A stretch of DNA of 52,858 nt from Flavonifractor sp. An112 (GCF_002161085.1 NZ_NFLU01000014.1:1-52858), one strand, 5' to 3'; shown: positions 16,454 through 24,455, numbered from the stretch's first letter. The notes: generated by a model from the letters alone, not told the origin. Made by a program: numbers and translations.

Positions 16454-17296
16454 CTACTCCACAATGGTAAAGTCCTTGATGACAAAGACCTGCTGGAGGT
16501 TGCCCAGGTCAGTCTCGGGGACGATGACGGCATAGTCGGTCATACCGGAGGCGTCGGTGCGTACCTCCTCCACATGGCCGGCCACCAGCCCGGAGGGATA
16601 GACGCCGCCCCGGCCCGAGGTGGTCACCAGGTCGCCCGACATGAGCTGGCTGTTCTCCGGCAGGTAGGTCAGCTTCAGCTTGCCCTCGCCCATGAGGGCC
16701 AGGTCGCCCTCCAGAATGGCGGCGCCGCCGGTACGGACCAGCTGACCGCCCATCTCGGTGTTGGCGTCAATGAGGGTGCGGACGGTACACCAGTTCTCGC
16801 CCACCTCGGCCACGATACCCACCAGATTCCAGTATTCGTCCACCACGCAGTCATCCACTTCGATCCCCTGAGCAGAACCTTTACTCAGGGTGAGGGTGGA
16901 CTCCCAGTTGGAGGTGGAGCGGGCGGTGACCATGGCGGCCTCCTTGGTGAACTCCTTGCCCTTGGGGGTGAGCTCCAGCAGGTTGTACAGCCGCTCGTTC
17001 TCCTGGATGGCGGCCTCCGCCTCCCGGATCTTGGCCTGCAGTTCGGCGTTCTCCTTCTTCAGGTCTGCCAGCTTGGTCTTCATCTGCTCCAGCTCAAAGG
17101 CGTCGGAATAGCGCTCCTCCGCCCAGTTGGTGACGGCGCTGATGCCGTTGCGGACCGGGGTGGTGATGAAATTGACAAGGTTGGCCACCGGGTTGGCCTT
17201 GCCTCCCAGCAGCATGGAGACTACCGTCGTCACCAGTGCCAGCAGGATGGCGGCGATCAATATCAAAAGTCCGTTACGCCGGAAAAAGTCCTTCAC
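16454..17296 (-). CDS. mreC: Rod shape-determining protein MreC
   Basis: The 280-residue product has one N-terminal transmembrane helix (about 9-29), a coiled coil (about 65-105, heptad-like ELEQMKTKLADLKKENAEL), and the two small beta-barrels of MreC. These contain ARSTSNWESTLTLSKGS, GIVAEVGENWCTVRTLID and the late TSGRGGVYPSGLVAGHVEEV. It is anchored in the membrane and scaffolds PBP2 and MreD outside the cell. The start is GTG at 17296. mreB is not in this window, so it must be elsewhere, as in some clostridia. Confidence 0.93.
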   Translation of the reverse strand: MKDFFRRNGLLILIAAILLALVTTVVSMLLGGKANPVANLVNFITTPVRNGISAVTNWAEERYSDAFELEQMKTKLADLKKENAELQAKIREAEAAIQENERLYNLLELTPKGKEFTKEAAMVTARSTSNWESTLTLSKGSAQGIEVDDCVVDEYWNLVGIVAEVGENWCTVRTLIDANTEMGGQLVRTGGAAILEGDLALMGEGKLKLTYLPENSQLMSGDLVTTSGRGGVYPSGLVAGHVEEVRTDASGMTDYAVIVPETDLGNLQQVFVIKDFTIVE

Positions 17297-17314
17297 GCCT
17301 GCATCCAGCCTTTC

Positions 17315-17905
17315 TTACCGTGCTGCGGCCAGGGCCATACAGTCCATGCCCAGCTGTCCCAGGATCTGACCCAGACGGCACACCGGCAGACCCATCACAT
17401 TATAATAGTCGCCGCTGATGCCCTCAATGAACAGGGCCCCGTAGCCCTGGATGCCGTAGGCCCCCGCCTTGTCCATGGGCTCGCCGGTGGCGATATAGGC
17501 CTCGATCTCCTCAGCGGTCAGGGAGCGGAAGGTGACGGCGGTTTCCTCCCACTGGCTGAACACCTGCTCTCCCCGCAGTACGGTGAGGCCGGTGTATACC
17601 TGGTGCCGGTTGCCCGACAGCAGGGAGAGCATCCGGAAGGCCTCCTCTTTGTCGGCAGGCTTGCCCAGCACCACCCCGTCCAGGGCCACTACCGTGTCGG
17701 CGGCAATGACCACCGTGTTGGGGTCGGCCTGGGCGGCCACCGCCTGGGCCTTTTCCAGGGAGATCTGCCGCACCAGCTCCGCCGGAGGCAGGCCCCGGTC
17801 CATATGCTCGTCGATGTCGGGGGTGACGATGCGGAAATCCCGCACCCCCATCTGCTCCAGCAGCGCCCGTCTCCGGGGGCTTTTGGAGGCCAGAATGATA
17901 TCCAT
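17315..17905 (-). CDS. maf: Maf-family nucleoside triphosphate pyrophosphatase
   Basis: The 196-residue product begins MDIILASKSPRRRALLEQMG, the Maf signature, followed by TPDIDE, the ADTVVALDG catalytic block and a late GAYGIQG motif. Maf proteins hydrolyse dTTP/UTP or modified NTPs and are linked to septum control. The ATG at 17905 is preferred because AAAGGAA (17916-17922) lies 10 nt upstream. An ATG at 17926 overlapping the dut stop (TAATG) would add seven residues. It lies in the usual clostridial position between dut and mreC. Confidence 0.9.
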   Translation of the reverse strand: MDIILASKSPRRRALLEQMGVRDFRIVTPDIDEHMDRGLPPAELVRQISLEKAQAVAAQADPNTVVIAADTVVALDGVVLGKPADKEEAFRMLSLLSGNRHQVYTGLTVLRGEQVFSQWEETAVTFRSLTAEEIEAYIATGEPMDKAGAYGIQGYGALFIEGISGDYYNVMGLPVCRLGQILGQLGMDCMALAAAR

Positions 17906-17925
17906 GCGATTTTCGTTCCTTTCCA

Positions 17926-18375
17926 TTATTGCCCGGTGGACCCAAAGCCGCCGGTCCCCCGGTCGGTCTCATCCAGCTCGGCCATCAGCTCCAGCTGGGG
18001 CAGTACCACCGGGGTCATCACCAGCTGGGCGATCCGGTCGCCGGGGTGGATGGTGTAGGGCTCCTCAGACAGATTGGTGAGCCCCACCATGATCTCACCC
18101 CGATAGTCGCTGTCAATGACACCCACCCCGTTGGACAGGGAGATGCCGTGCTTGATGCCCAGCCCCGAGCGGGCGAACACCAGAGCCACATACTCCGGCC
18201 CCGGCAGGGCGATGGCAATGCCGGTGGGGATCTTCACCAGCTGCCGGGGTGCGATGATGATATCTTCCTCGATGCAGGCAGACAGGTCCATACCGGCGGA
18301 GCCGGCGGTGGCCCGGCTGGGCCAGGGCAGGTCCCGGCCGATTCTGGGGGACACCGCTTTGATTCTCAGCTTCAT
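17926..18375 (-). CDS. dut: dUTP diphosphatase (dUTPase)
   Basis: The 149-residue product shows the five trimeric dUTPase motifs: AGSAGMDL, ARSGLGIKHGISL, GVIDSDYRGEI, PGDRIAQLV and the C-terminal GTGGFGSTG arm. It turns dUTP into dUMP, preventing uracil incorporation and feeding thymidylate synthesis. The start is 6 nt after the upstream U32 gene and its TAA overlaps a possible maf ATG, so the genes are tightly co-transcribed. Confidence 0.95.
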   Translation of the reverse strand: MKLRIKAVSPRIGRDLPWPSRATAGSAGMDLSACIEEDIIIAPRQLVKIPTGIAIALPGPEYVALVFARSGLGIKHGISLSNGVGVIDSDYRGEIMVGLTNLSEEPYTIHPGDRIAQLVMTPVVLPQLELMAELDETDRGTGGFGSTGQ

Positions 18376-18381
18376 CTATGG

Positions 18382-20466
18382 TTACTCCACATCTCGATAA
18401 TAAAGACCACGGGTGTACTCGTTGGGGCTCCAGCTGCCCTGCTCCAGATAGCGCCGGGTCACCTGGACGCACTCGTCAGGGGTTTCGGTGGTGAACAGCA
18501 GCCGCTGGGCCCACAGGCCGATGCGGCGGTAGTCGGCGGCCTTGTCCGCCAGGAAGAGCTTCTGGGAGTTGAGCAGCTCGTTGCGGCAGCCGGGGGCCTT
18601 CACCACCGGGAACTTGGCGCCCTTCCGGTCGGTCAGAATGTTGGTGCCCTGGCAGCCCTGTTTGCAGCCGCCGGTGCGGTTTTGAATGATGCAGTTTTCC
18701 ATGATCATCAGGGGCAGCCGGCCGTAGGTGATGAGCTCGGTGTCCAGACTTTTGGAAATATCCCGGATCTGGGGGAACTTCAGCTCAAAGGACAGGGTGA
18801 GGGAGGAGAAGCCCAGACGTTTATATTCTTTCACAGCCTGAGCGTTATAGACCTCCAGACCGAAATCTCCCCGCAGGGTGAAGCCCAGTTCCTTGGCCAC
18901 CTGAATCATGCCCAGGTTGCCCACCAGGGCATCTTTTACCCCCAGGTCCTTCACCTTTTTCAGGTTCTCCACCATCTGGGGGAACTCCCGATCCCAGGCA
19001 ATACGGGGCAGGATTACCCCGATAGAGGTGCCCGCCGGGGCGTTGGCTTTCTCCGGATGGGCGGCCAGTTCCTCCAGGGGGATGTAGACCAGGGCGGGTC
19101 CCAGGTCCAGCAGCTCCTGGGTGACCTGATCCGCGGAGCGCACCGAAATGGTGAGAGCGGGGGCCTCCCGCCGGTTCTCATACCGGGCGCCGGGGTGGTA
19201 TTCGCCGGTGCGGCGCTGGGGCAGCTGTTCCCGCTGCTTTGTGAGACCGTCCAGGGCATCCCGCCGCAGGGCATTGAGGGTGGACAGCGGCAGGGACAGG
19301 CCGTCCTCCACCAGCACCCGCATCCGCTCCGCCCGATAGGGGGTGCCGCCGGTGCGGGCAAGCTGCTTCTCCACCGCGTCGGCCGTCAGGGGACGGGTGC
19401 GGGCTTCTTCGGGCACCGGACCCTCCACTGTGGATACCCGGCCCTCGGGGTCCTTCACGCCCACATGGGCGGGCTCGCCGGGGCGGAGCATGGCGTAGAA
19501 GGTGACGGGCACCCGCTGGGCCTCGCCGCTCTGGTAGGTGTTGCGGGCGGCGGCGAAGAGCTCCTTGGGCTCGCGGGTCTCCTCCCGTACGCCAAACATA
19601 TGGCTCCCCTGCTGGTCCAGGTAGTAGCCCTGGGTAAAGCCCTGACGGGAGAAGGCCGCCTGAAGCTGCTCCATCTCCTGGGGGGTAGGTTCCCGGTCCT
19701 CATGGATGGCCCGGGAGAAGATGCCGGTGACCACCGCCACATATTCGGGCCGCTTCATCCGGCCCTCCAGCTTGACGCACGTTACCCCCATCTTCCGCAG
19801 CTGGCGCAGGTAACCCGCCAGAGACAGGTCCTTCAGGGACAGGGGATAGGAGTCCGCCTTGCCCTCCCAGCCGTATTTCAGCCGGCAGGGCTGGGCGCAC
19901 AGGCCCCGGTTGCCGGAGCGTCCCCCGATGACGGAGGAGAGGAAGCACTGGCCCGAGTAGCACATACACAGCGCGCCGTGGGCAAATACCTCGATCTCAA
20001 TGGGAGAGCGCTGGCAGATATATTCGATTTGGTCCCGGGACAGCTCCCGGGAGAGCACCGCACGGGTCATGCCCAGATCGGCCACCATTTTGACGCCGTC
20101 CAGATTGTGGACGGTCATCTGGGTGGAGGCGTGGATGGGCAGATCAGGAGCCACCTGGCGGACCATCCGCAGTACGCCCATGTCCTGCACCAGCACCGCG
20201 TCGGCTCCCAGAGTGCTGGCCTCCACGGCAAAGTCGGCGGCCTGAGGCAGCTCCCGGTCGGTGAGCAGGGTGTTCAGGGTCAGATATACCTTGGTTCCCC
20301 GCACATGGCAATAAGAAACCGCCGCCGCAAATTCCTCCCGGGAGAAATTCTTCGCGTTGCGGCGGGCATTAAAATCTCCGTATCCCAAATAGACGGCGTC
20401 CGCGCCGTTCTGTACAGCCGCCGCCACGGCCTCCATGGACCCGGCGGGGGCGAGCAGTTCCAACAT
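18382..20466 (-). CDS. U32 family peptidase-like protein (RlhA/TrhP-like RNA hydroxylation enzyme)
   Basis: The 694-residue product begins MLELLAPAGSMEAVAAAVQNGADAVYLG in the U32 style. It has the EVFAHGALCMCYSGQC signature and further Cys (CAQPC, later CKQGC) that could bind an iron-sulfur cluster. A middle region of about 250 residues fits DUF3656, found in RlhA, which hydroxylates a cytidine in 23S rRNA. The family name "peptidase" is historical for many members. It lies second in the zapA operon, a common clostridial placement. Whether the substrate is rRNA (RlhA) or tRNA (TrhP) is not decided here. Confidence 0.85.
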   Translation of the reverse strand: MLELLAPAGSMEAVAAAVQNGADAVYLGYGDFNARRNAKNFSREEFAAAVSYCHVRGTKVYLTLNTLLTDRELPQAADFAVEASTLGADAVLVQDMGVLRMVRQVAPDLPIHASTQMTVHNLDGVKMVADLGMTRAVLSRELSRDQIEYICQRSPIEIEVFAHGALCMCYSGQCFLSSVIGGRSGNRGLCAQPCRLKYGWEGKADSYPLSLKDLSLAGYLRQLRKMGVTCVKLEGRMKRPEYVAVVTGIFSRAIHEDREPTPQEMEQLQAAFSRQGFTQGYYLDQQGSHMFGVREETREPKELFAAARNTYQSGEAQRVPVTFYAMLRPGEPAHVGVKDPEGRVSTVEGPVPEEARTRPLTADAVEKQLARTGGTPYRAERMRVLVEDGLSLPLSTLNALRRDALDGLTKQREQLPQRRTGEYHPGARYENRREAPALTISVRSADQVTQELLDLGPALVYIPLEELAAHPEKANAPAGTSIGVILPRIAWDREFPQMVENLKKVKDLGVKDALVGNLGMIQVAKELGFTLRGDFGLEVYNAQAVKEYKRLGFSSLTLSFELKFPQIRDISKSLDTELITYGRLPLMIMENCIIQNRTGGCKQGCQGTNILTDRKGAKFPVVKAPGCRNELLNSQKLFLADKAADYRRIGLWAQRLLFTTETPDECVQVTRRYLEQGSWSPNEYTRGLYYRDVE

Positions 20467-20509
20467 ACGATCCCTCCCGGAGCAGGGGGGCAGAACGCCC
20501 CCCGTTTCC

Positions 20510-20824
20510 TTACTTCTTATTCTGCAGCTTGAAGATCTCCCGTTTCGCCTCGGAGAGCTCCATCTTCAGCTTGGTGGCTTCCTCCAGATATTCCTTCAGC
20601 TGGCGGCGCAGGTTTTCCGCCGCCTCCACCTCTTTAAAATATTCATCGGCGATATTGACCGCCGCCAGGACAGCTCCGTCTACCAGGGAGACGCGGGCGC
20701 CCTCCATGACCTCCCGCACCTTTTCGTCCACGTGGGCTGCCACCTTCTCGGTATAGCCGGCGTCCTCGGTGCCAACCAGGGTGTACTCCTGCCCGGCGAT
20801 GGTAACGGCGACGCGGTTTTTCAT
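20510..20824 (-). CDS. zapA: Cell division protein ZapA
   Basis: The 104-residue product has the ZapA layout: an N-terminal beta-rich head (VAVTIAGQEYTLVGTED, HVDEKVREVM) followed by a helical coiled coil (about residues 65-104, ending KREIFKLQNKK). ZapA cross-links FtsZ filaments in the cytoplasm. The start is supported by AGGAGGGG just upstream and an extended -10 promoter at 20857-20865. It is the first gene of the long leftward division/shape operon. Confidence 0.9.
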   Translation of the reverse strand: MKNRVAVTIAGQEYTLVGTEDAGYTEKVAAHVDEKVREVMEGARVSLVDGAVLAAVNIADEYFKEVEAAENLRRQLKEYLEEATKLKMELSEAKREIFKLQNKK

Positions 20825-20856
20825 GCAAACCCCTCCTGACCATAATAATTTATAGT

Positions 20857-20865
20857 ATTATATCA
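20857..20865 (-). promoter_or_regulatory. Extended -10 promoter of the zapA operon
   Basis: The minus strand reads TG-A-TATAAT (20857-20865), about 33 nt before the zapA start. No -35 at the right distance is visible, which an extended -10 can compensate for. Confidence 0.6.
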
Positions 20866-20921
20866 CATCCAGCCCTGGAAGAAAAACAAATTCTTCGTGA
20901 ATTTTCGAGGGCGCGCAAAAG

Positions 20922-20956
20922 GCCCGTGGGCGGAATGATTCATTCCGCCTACGGGC
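20922..20956 (-). terminator. Terminator after the 21028-21879 gene
   Basis: A 17-bp stem (20922-20938 with 20940-20956, one G-T pair) with core GGCGGAAT/ATTCCGCC, followed on the minus strand by CCTTTT. It shares its core with hairpins at 23413 and 23652. Confidence 0.7.
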
Positions 20957-21027
20957 ACCAAAGGGAATCGGGATCATTAAACCACTGTCTTAGTGGGTAA
21001 ACTGAGAACATGGTAAAATAACATATT

Positions 21028-21879
21028 TTAATATTCTGTTAGAATTATAGATGGAGTTGTCTCAAAAATAGAGATAAAATCAGGCCAAGTAGGATACTGA
21101 ACAATGTAAGACTTGGTTGCGCTTTCAATACGGCAAGGTGTAAATATAATTGCAAGTGTCCCATAGCTCTTAACGAAAGCGGTTTCTGATGGGATCCTAT
21201 ATTCAACATGGTGCGTTGTCATACCGGTAATTGGATTATACACATCAAATTCTACCTTATTTATGGATCCCCAGAATGCCCCAACAAGAATACGGTGGGT
21301 TGGATAACTACCATCATGCATTGTTTCGCCAGGGCTCGGGCCGGCAAATTCATATGTTGTTGATTTAGATATACCAGCTGCTATTTCTACAGCACTAATA
21401 AGCTCTCCGGTGGCAATGCCTATAGAAATAGTACCCGAGCGTTCTGAAGTGGCTCCAATTGGCAGATCGCATATATACTTCCCTTTTAGTGCTGAAAATG
21501 CCTGAAAAGGAGTAACAGTACAATTATCTACTAGACTGTTGGGATAGAGCGAGTCGAAATAGGAGGCCATTTCTCTTTCGGTAGCTAGAACAGAAAGTGA
21601 GGTCATAAGACCGGAAAAATCGTAAGAGTCATTATCATAATAATTTATAGCTGTCTCTGCTATTTTTTGAAGAGTAGTTTCGTCCGCTTGAGAGATAGAT
21701 ATATTGCACAGACTTTCCACAAGTTCTATTTCATTAGGGTAGGCATTTATGATAGATTGTGCTCTGTAGTCTGCCATTAATAAATCTTCTTGAATATCGC
21801 TGCTGGAAAGTGCAGAGGCGGGGACTAGTGAGGACAGAACAGCTATAAACAATAATGCAGATATTAAGCGCTTATTCAT
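21028..21879 (-). CDS. Secreted protein of unknown function
   Basis: The 283-residue product from the ATG at 21879 has AAGGAGG 10 nt upstream (21890-21896). A TTG three codons earlier is too close to that site. The N-terminus is a clear signal peptide (NKR, hydrophobic to about residue 20, PASA|LSS). The mature part has four Cys-free thirds, with C in LCNIS, NCTV, YICDL and PCRIE, so disulfides are possible. I recognise no family. The gene is markedly AT-rich compared with its neighbours and lies in an accessory islet, which suggests recent acquisition. Confidence 0.75.
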   Translation of the reverse strand: MNKRLISALLFIAVLSSLVPASALSSSDIQEDLLMADYRAQSIINAYPNEIELVESLCNISISQADETTLQKIAETAINYYDNDSYDFSGLMTSLSVLATEREMASYFDSLYPNSLVDNCTVTPFQAFSALKGKYICDLPIGATSERSGTISIGIATGELISAVEIAAGISKSTTYEFAGPSPGETMHDGSYPTHRILVGAFWGSINKVEFDVYNPITGMTTHHVEYRIPSETAFVKSYGTLAIIFTPCRIESATKSYIVQYPTWPDFISIFETTPSIILTEY

Positions 21880-21894
21880 TGAGTCCAAACCTCC

Positions 21895-22140
21895 TTAATG
21901 AAACGGAGTTTTCCTACTCTTAGCATGGATCAGGATTAGAATAATTCCAATCAAATAGATTACAACAAAGAAAATAAGGAAGTTGTTCAGGCCGGTGTAG
22001 CGCATATTGCCCCACAAATCTCCGTCCCAAGAACCATCAAACGTCAGGAAAAGAGAAATGCCTAAGACCATCATGCTACCAATCAGCCCAGTACAAGCAA
22101 ATATAATATCAAAGATTATTTTATATGGATTCGGTTCCAT
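21895..22140 (-). CDS. Small two-helix membrane protein
   Basis: The 81-residue product has hydrophobic segments at about 10-32 and 51-70 separated by a short polar loop (SWDGDLWGNMRYTGLNN), and a basic tail (HAKSRKTPFH). The start is supported by GGGGGAGGAG about 9 nt upstream. The base composition is AT-rich, like the next gene, whose ribosome site overlaps its end, so the two are probably co-transcribed. The family is unknown. It may be an accessory membrane partner for the downstream secreted protein (inference). Confidence 0.7.
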   Translation of the reverse strand: MEPNPYKIIFDIIFACTGLIGSMMVLGISLFLTFDGSWDGDLWGNMRYTGLNNFLIFFVVIYLIGIILILIHAKSRKTPFH

Positions 22141-22201
22141 TTTTCTGCACTCCTCCCCCTCTGTTTAAATGTTAGATTGCTTGGGTTGAATATTAAAAAA
22201 A

Positions 22202-22354
22202 CTAGCAGGGAATAGCGTTCAAAGCAGAGATATTCCGGTTAGCGTACTTGACAGCAAAGCAGTGATATCCTCCCAGAAAGCGATAGATTAGCCCATCGGC
22301 TTCACCCCTTTCCTGCTGCACGGTAGGCGGGAAGATCCGCCTTCCACCTGCTTC
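22202..22354 (-). repeat. In-frame 50-codon continuation after a stop codon, probable dispersed repeat
   Basis: Directly after the TAA of the upstream secreted-protein gene (22355-22357), the same frame stays open for 50 codons to a TAG at 22202-22204. The text looks protein-like (…GEADGLIYRFLGG…, …FAVKYANRNISALNAIPC). The only internal start is a GTG at 22321 without a ribosome site. A small hairpin (GGCGG/CCGCC) precedes it, and it contains two near-copies of an AAAGCAGNGATAT stretch. I read it as a dispersed repeat or decayed sequence; read-through is a less likely alternative. Confidence 0.35.
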
Positions 22355-22804
22355 TTAATAGTTGACAGAACCGGAAACACCGACCTTATAAGATGCGTTA
22401 TTTCGGATGGCCAGCGTATAGGTACCGGCCTCCGTCATTTCAATTGTTTTGCTGATTTGTCCGCCGGTGACGGTGAAATAGTGGAAGGAGCCGTCTGAAT
22501 AGATCAGTCCCACGTCCAGTTTTGCGGTAGAGGGGGTGTAGGTGGCGTTGATGGTGATGGTTTCTCCCGCAGACATGGAAAAGCTGCTGGAGGCCTTTGA
22601 CAGTGTATTTGCAGAAATTCTAATATTATAGGTTTCAGTCGCTCTGGATTCAATAAGGCTGTCTATTTGATGCTCCAGAAGAGACTTTGCACCCACACCG
22701 TGCGTCATATCACATTGGATCGCAAAAGTCGGGCTTTGCATACTGAGACACCCCAGCAGGGCAACACAAGCCGTTACTGCTTTTAACCTATTTTTACAAT
22801 TCAT
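22355..22804 (-). CDS. Small secreted protein with predicted beta-sandwich domain
   Basis: The 149-residue product from the ATG at 22804 overlaps the stop of the regulator gene (ATGA). An ATG two codons earlier is also possible; neither has a well-placed Shine-Dalgarno site, so coupling is likely. A signal peptide ends near SPTFA. The C-terminal 90 residues (SAGETITINATYTP…, YSDGSFHYFTVTGG…, EAGTYTLAIRNNASYKVGVSG) read as a small beta-sandwich like those of secreted or adhesive clostridial proteins. The function is unknown. Coupling to a membrane-bound Xre regulator suggests that regulator controls this product's expression. Confidence 0.75.
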   Translation of the reverse strand: MNCKNRLKAVTACVALLGCLSMQSPTFAIQCDMTHGVGAKSLLEHQIDSLIESRATETYNIRISANTLSKASSSFSMSAGETITINATYTPSTAKLDVGLIYSDGSFHYFTVTGGQISKTIEMTEAGTYTLAIRNNASYKVGVSGSVNY

Positions 22805-23256
22805 TCCCATGGCACTAAATCAAACTCCTCTCCAACATTTACATTTTCTTCTACTACTAGATCGTCTGAAAACATTTTAGCATCCCCGCTTGTGCCGGCG
22901 ATTCCAAAGCCGATCCAGATTCCCAGGACCAGGATGCCAGCGGCGGCAAAGGCCAGAACCGTCGCCAGCAGAGCTGTCCGCCGCCTGTGGGGCTCCCGCA
23001 CCGCCGGGCACTCCGGCTGCGCCTCCGGTTCCGTCATTTCCTCCCGGGGCTGGGCTGTTTCAGGGCCGTATACCAGCTCGTTCAGGGACACCCCGTACAG
23101 CTGGCTCATCTGGATCAGGCTGTCCAGGGAGGGCGTACCCACGCCGGTCTCCCACCGGGAGATGGCCTGCCTGGACACGTTCAGCCGCTCCGCCGCATCA
23201 GCCTGGGAAAGCCCCATGGCTTTCCGCGCCTCAACCAGTCTCTCTGTCAATTTCAT
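22801..23256 (-). CDS. Xre-family regulator with C-terminal transmembrane segment
   Basis: The 151-residue product has an N-terminal helix-turn-helix (LVEARKAMGLSQADAAERLNVSRQAISRWETG, about residues 7-38, stated in two parts of the same motif), a linker, a basic stretch (REPHRRR) and one transmembrane helix (about 94-114). The C-terminal tail of about 35 residues would lie outside the membrane. This membrane-tethered Xre design is common in clostridia and suggests sensing of an external or membrane signal. It is the first gene of the islet and overlaps the secreted-protein gene by 4 nt. Confidence 0.85.
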   Translation of the reverse strand: MKLTERLVEARKAMGLSQADAAERLNVSRQAISRWETGVGTPSLDSLIQMSQLYGVSLNELVYGPETAQPREEMTEPEAQPECPAVREPHRRRTALLATVLAFAAAGILVLGIWIGFGIAGTSGDAKMFSDDLVVEENVNVGEEFDLVPWE

Positions 23257-23412
23257 CTTTCTTCACCTCAATAGCCTAGCTGATACCTGATTTTTTGTAA
23301 ACATCATCTCCGTTGCACATGAGCAATGAAGCGTTGCGTGCCTCAATTCTACCGCCATTTGCCCGATCCCGCAACCTGTGGTCCATCCAGCCTCCTCCGC
23401 ACATGACAAAGC

Positions 23413-23444
23413 CCGGGGGCGGAATGGATTGATTCCGCCCCCGG
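23413..23444. repeat. Hairpin with GCGGAAT/ATTCCGC core
   Basis: A perfect 13-bp stem (23413-23425 with 23432-23444) and a 6-nt loop. It has the same core as terminators at 20922 and 23652, but no gene obviously ends here. Confidence 0.65.
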
Positions 23445-23566
23445 ACTCTGGAAGGGAATAAGAATAGGGAGCCGCATTTTGCAGACGCGGACATGGCTGC
23501 GTCATCTCTATCCTTAAAAATCAGCTTATCCAATGGAGAAGTTTTTGTAAACCACATATTTGTTGC

Positions 23567-23596
23567 GGAGGGGGCAACGGAACGTTGCCCCTACAT
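23567..23596. repeat. REP-like palindrome ending in GCCCCTAC
   Basis: A GGGGCAACG/CGTTGCCCC hairpin is followed by CTAC. It belongs with the elements at 27793-27867 and 34509-34543 that share the GCCCCTAC terminus. Confidence 0.55.
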
Positions 23597-23651
23597 TTTG
23601 TGCGGTTTTTCAAGGGAAAACAGATTGTCTGCTGAGGAAATGCAAATAAAA

Positions 23652-23689
23652 ATCCCATGAGCGGAATCCATGGATTCCGCTCATGGGAT
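23652..23689 (-). terminator. Terminator of the DUF6199-like gene
   Basis: A perfect 38-bp palindrome (two 19-nt arms, no spacer), followed on the minus strand by TTTTTATTT, 15 nt past the stop of the 23704-23934 gene. Confidence 0.8.
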
Positions 23690-23703
23690 CGAATAGATTG
23701 AGG

Positions 23704-23934
23704 TCAGAAGCGCAAGACCCGGCACAGCCGAAGGACCATGATCAGGTCAAACAGCAGAAAGAGAGCGCCGGAAATGCGGGTGGAAATGAGAAAGAGGTGG
23801 GTAGGTTCCGCCGACTTGATCCAGGGACTGCGGCTGATCCGCCAGAGCTCCCACATTGCGCCCGGACAGATCAGGCTGACCAGACCGGCCAGCGCGAGGA
23901 CGATTACAACCAGCCATTCAAACACGCCCATCAT
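23704..23934 (-). CDS. Small membrane protein, DUF6199-like
   Basis: The 76-residue product has two hydrophobic segments (about 5-24 and 53-70). The intervening motif (CPGAMWELWRISRSPW…SAEPTHLFLISTRISG) resembles, from memory, DUF6199 proteins of Firmicutes. The function is unknown. It follows the zinc-ribbon membrane gene by 13 nt and has a strong terminator, so the two form a small operon. Confidence 0.65.
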   Translation of the reverse strand: MMGVFEWLVVIVLALAGLVSLICPGAMWELWRISRSPWIKSAEPTHLFLISTRISGALFLLFDLIMVLRLCRVLRF

Positions 23935-23947
23935 AGATTCCCCCCCC

Positions 23948-24409
23948 TCATAACCGGGCCCCGCAGTGGGGGCAGATGCCCTCCGCGCCCACGTCCCGCT
24001 CCCGAAGCCGTCCGCCGCAGCGGGGGCAGCGGCAGAAGCGCCAGGCGATGAGTATCATCAGCAGGATCATCACGCCGAGCAGGAGGAACACCGCCCAAAG
24101 GGGCAGCAGATCCTTCAGGAACAGGACCAGCAGCCCAGCCGCGGCCAGAATCCGCAGGCAGGTCCAGCCCACCCGGCAGAGGGGGGCTTTTTGTCCGGGG
24201 GAGGGCGGGGCCTCCACCGCTGGAGCGGCACGGAGGGCGCTCCACAGCAGATAGCCATCCACAGCGATCAGGCAGACCAGCAGGATGGCGTTGGGGAGCA
24301 GGCCAGTCATCCCGCCCGCCAACAGGGTTTTTCCAATCTGGTAAACGCTTCGCAGGGTGAGCAGCAGGCTGACGGCACACAGCAGCCAGAGGTAACTCTG
24401 CCGGGTCAT
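23948..24409 (-). CDS. Membrane protein with C-terminal zinc ribbon
   Basis: The 153-residue product starts at the ATG at 24409 (AAAGGGGG upstream). It has four hydrophobic stretches: near 5-20, 32-50, 80-95 and 102-122. A C-terminal zinc ribbon CPRCGGRL…ICPHCGARL follows (about residues 130-150). The architecture recalls the small gene at 2135-2530, but the two are not obviously homologous outside the ribbon. The function is unknown. A promoter candidate lies at 24456-24483. Confidence 0.75.
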   Translation of the reverse strand: MTRQSYLWLLCAVSLLLTLRSVYQIGKTLLAGGMTGLLPNAILLVCLIAVDGYLLWSALRAAPAVEAPPSPGQKAPLCRVGWTCLRILAAAGLLVLFLKDLLPLWAVFLLLGVMILLMILIAWRFCRCPRCGGRLRERDVGAEGICPHCGARL

Positions 24410-24455
24410 GGCAAGGCCCCCTTTCCAAGGCTTGCAGGTGGATCTCTTCACAATC

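Larger units (their letters stand above)
23257..23703. other. 447-nt intergenic region with three hairpins and no convincing gene
   Basis: It holds palindromes at 23413-23444, 23567-23592 and 23652-23689, plus two near-direct repeats (around 23291-23315 and 23541-23566) sharing TTTTTGTAAAC and GTTGC. Open frames here lack ribosome sites and run through the palindromes, so no gene is called. A weak minus-strand promoter candidate for the Xre gene (TTTACA 23296-23301, 17 nt, TAGGCT 23273-23278) is present. Confidence 0.6.

Noticed and set aside
23276-23557. Two overlapping minus-strand frames of 80-93 codons in the 23.3-23.6 kb gap
   Set aside because: They read through palindromes and lack ribosome sites or recognisable sequence.
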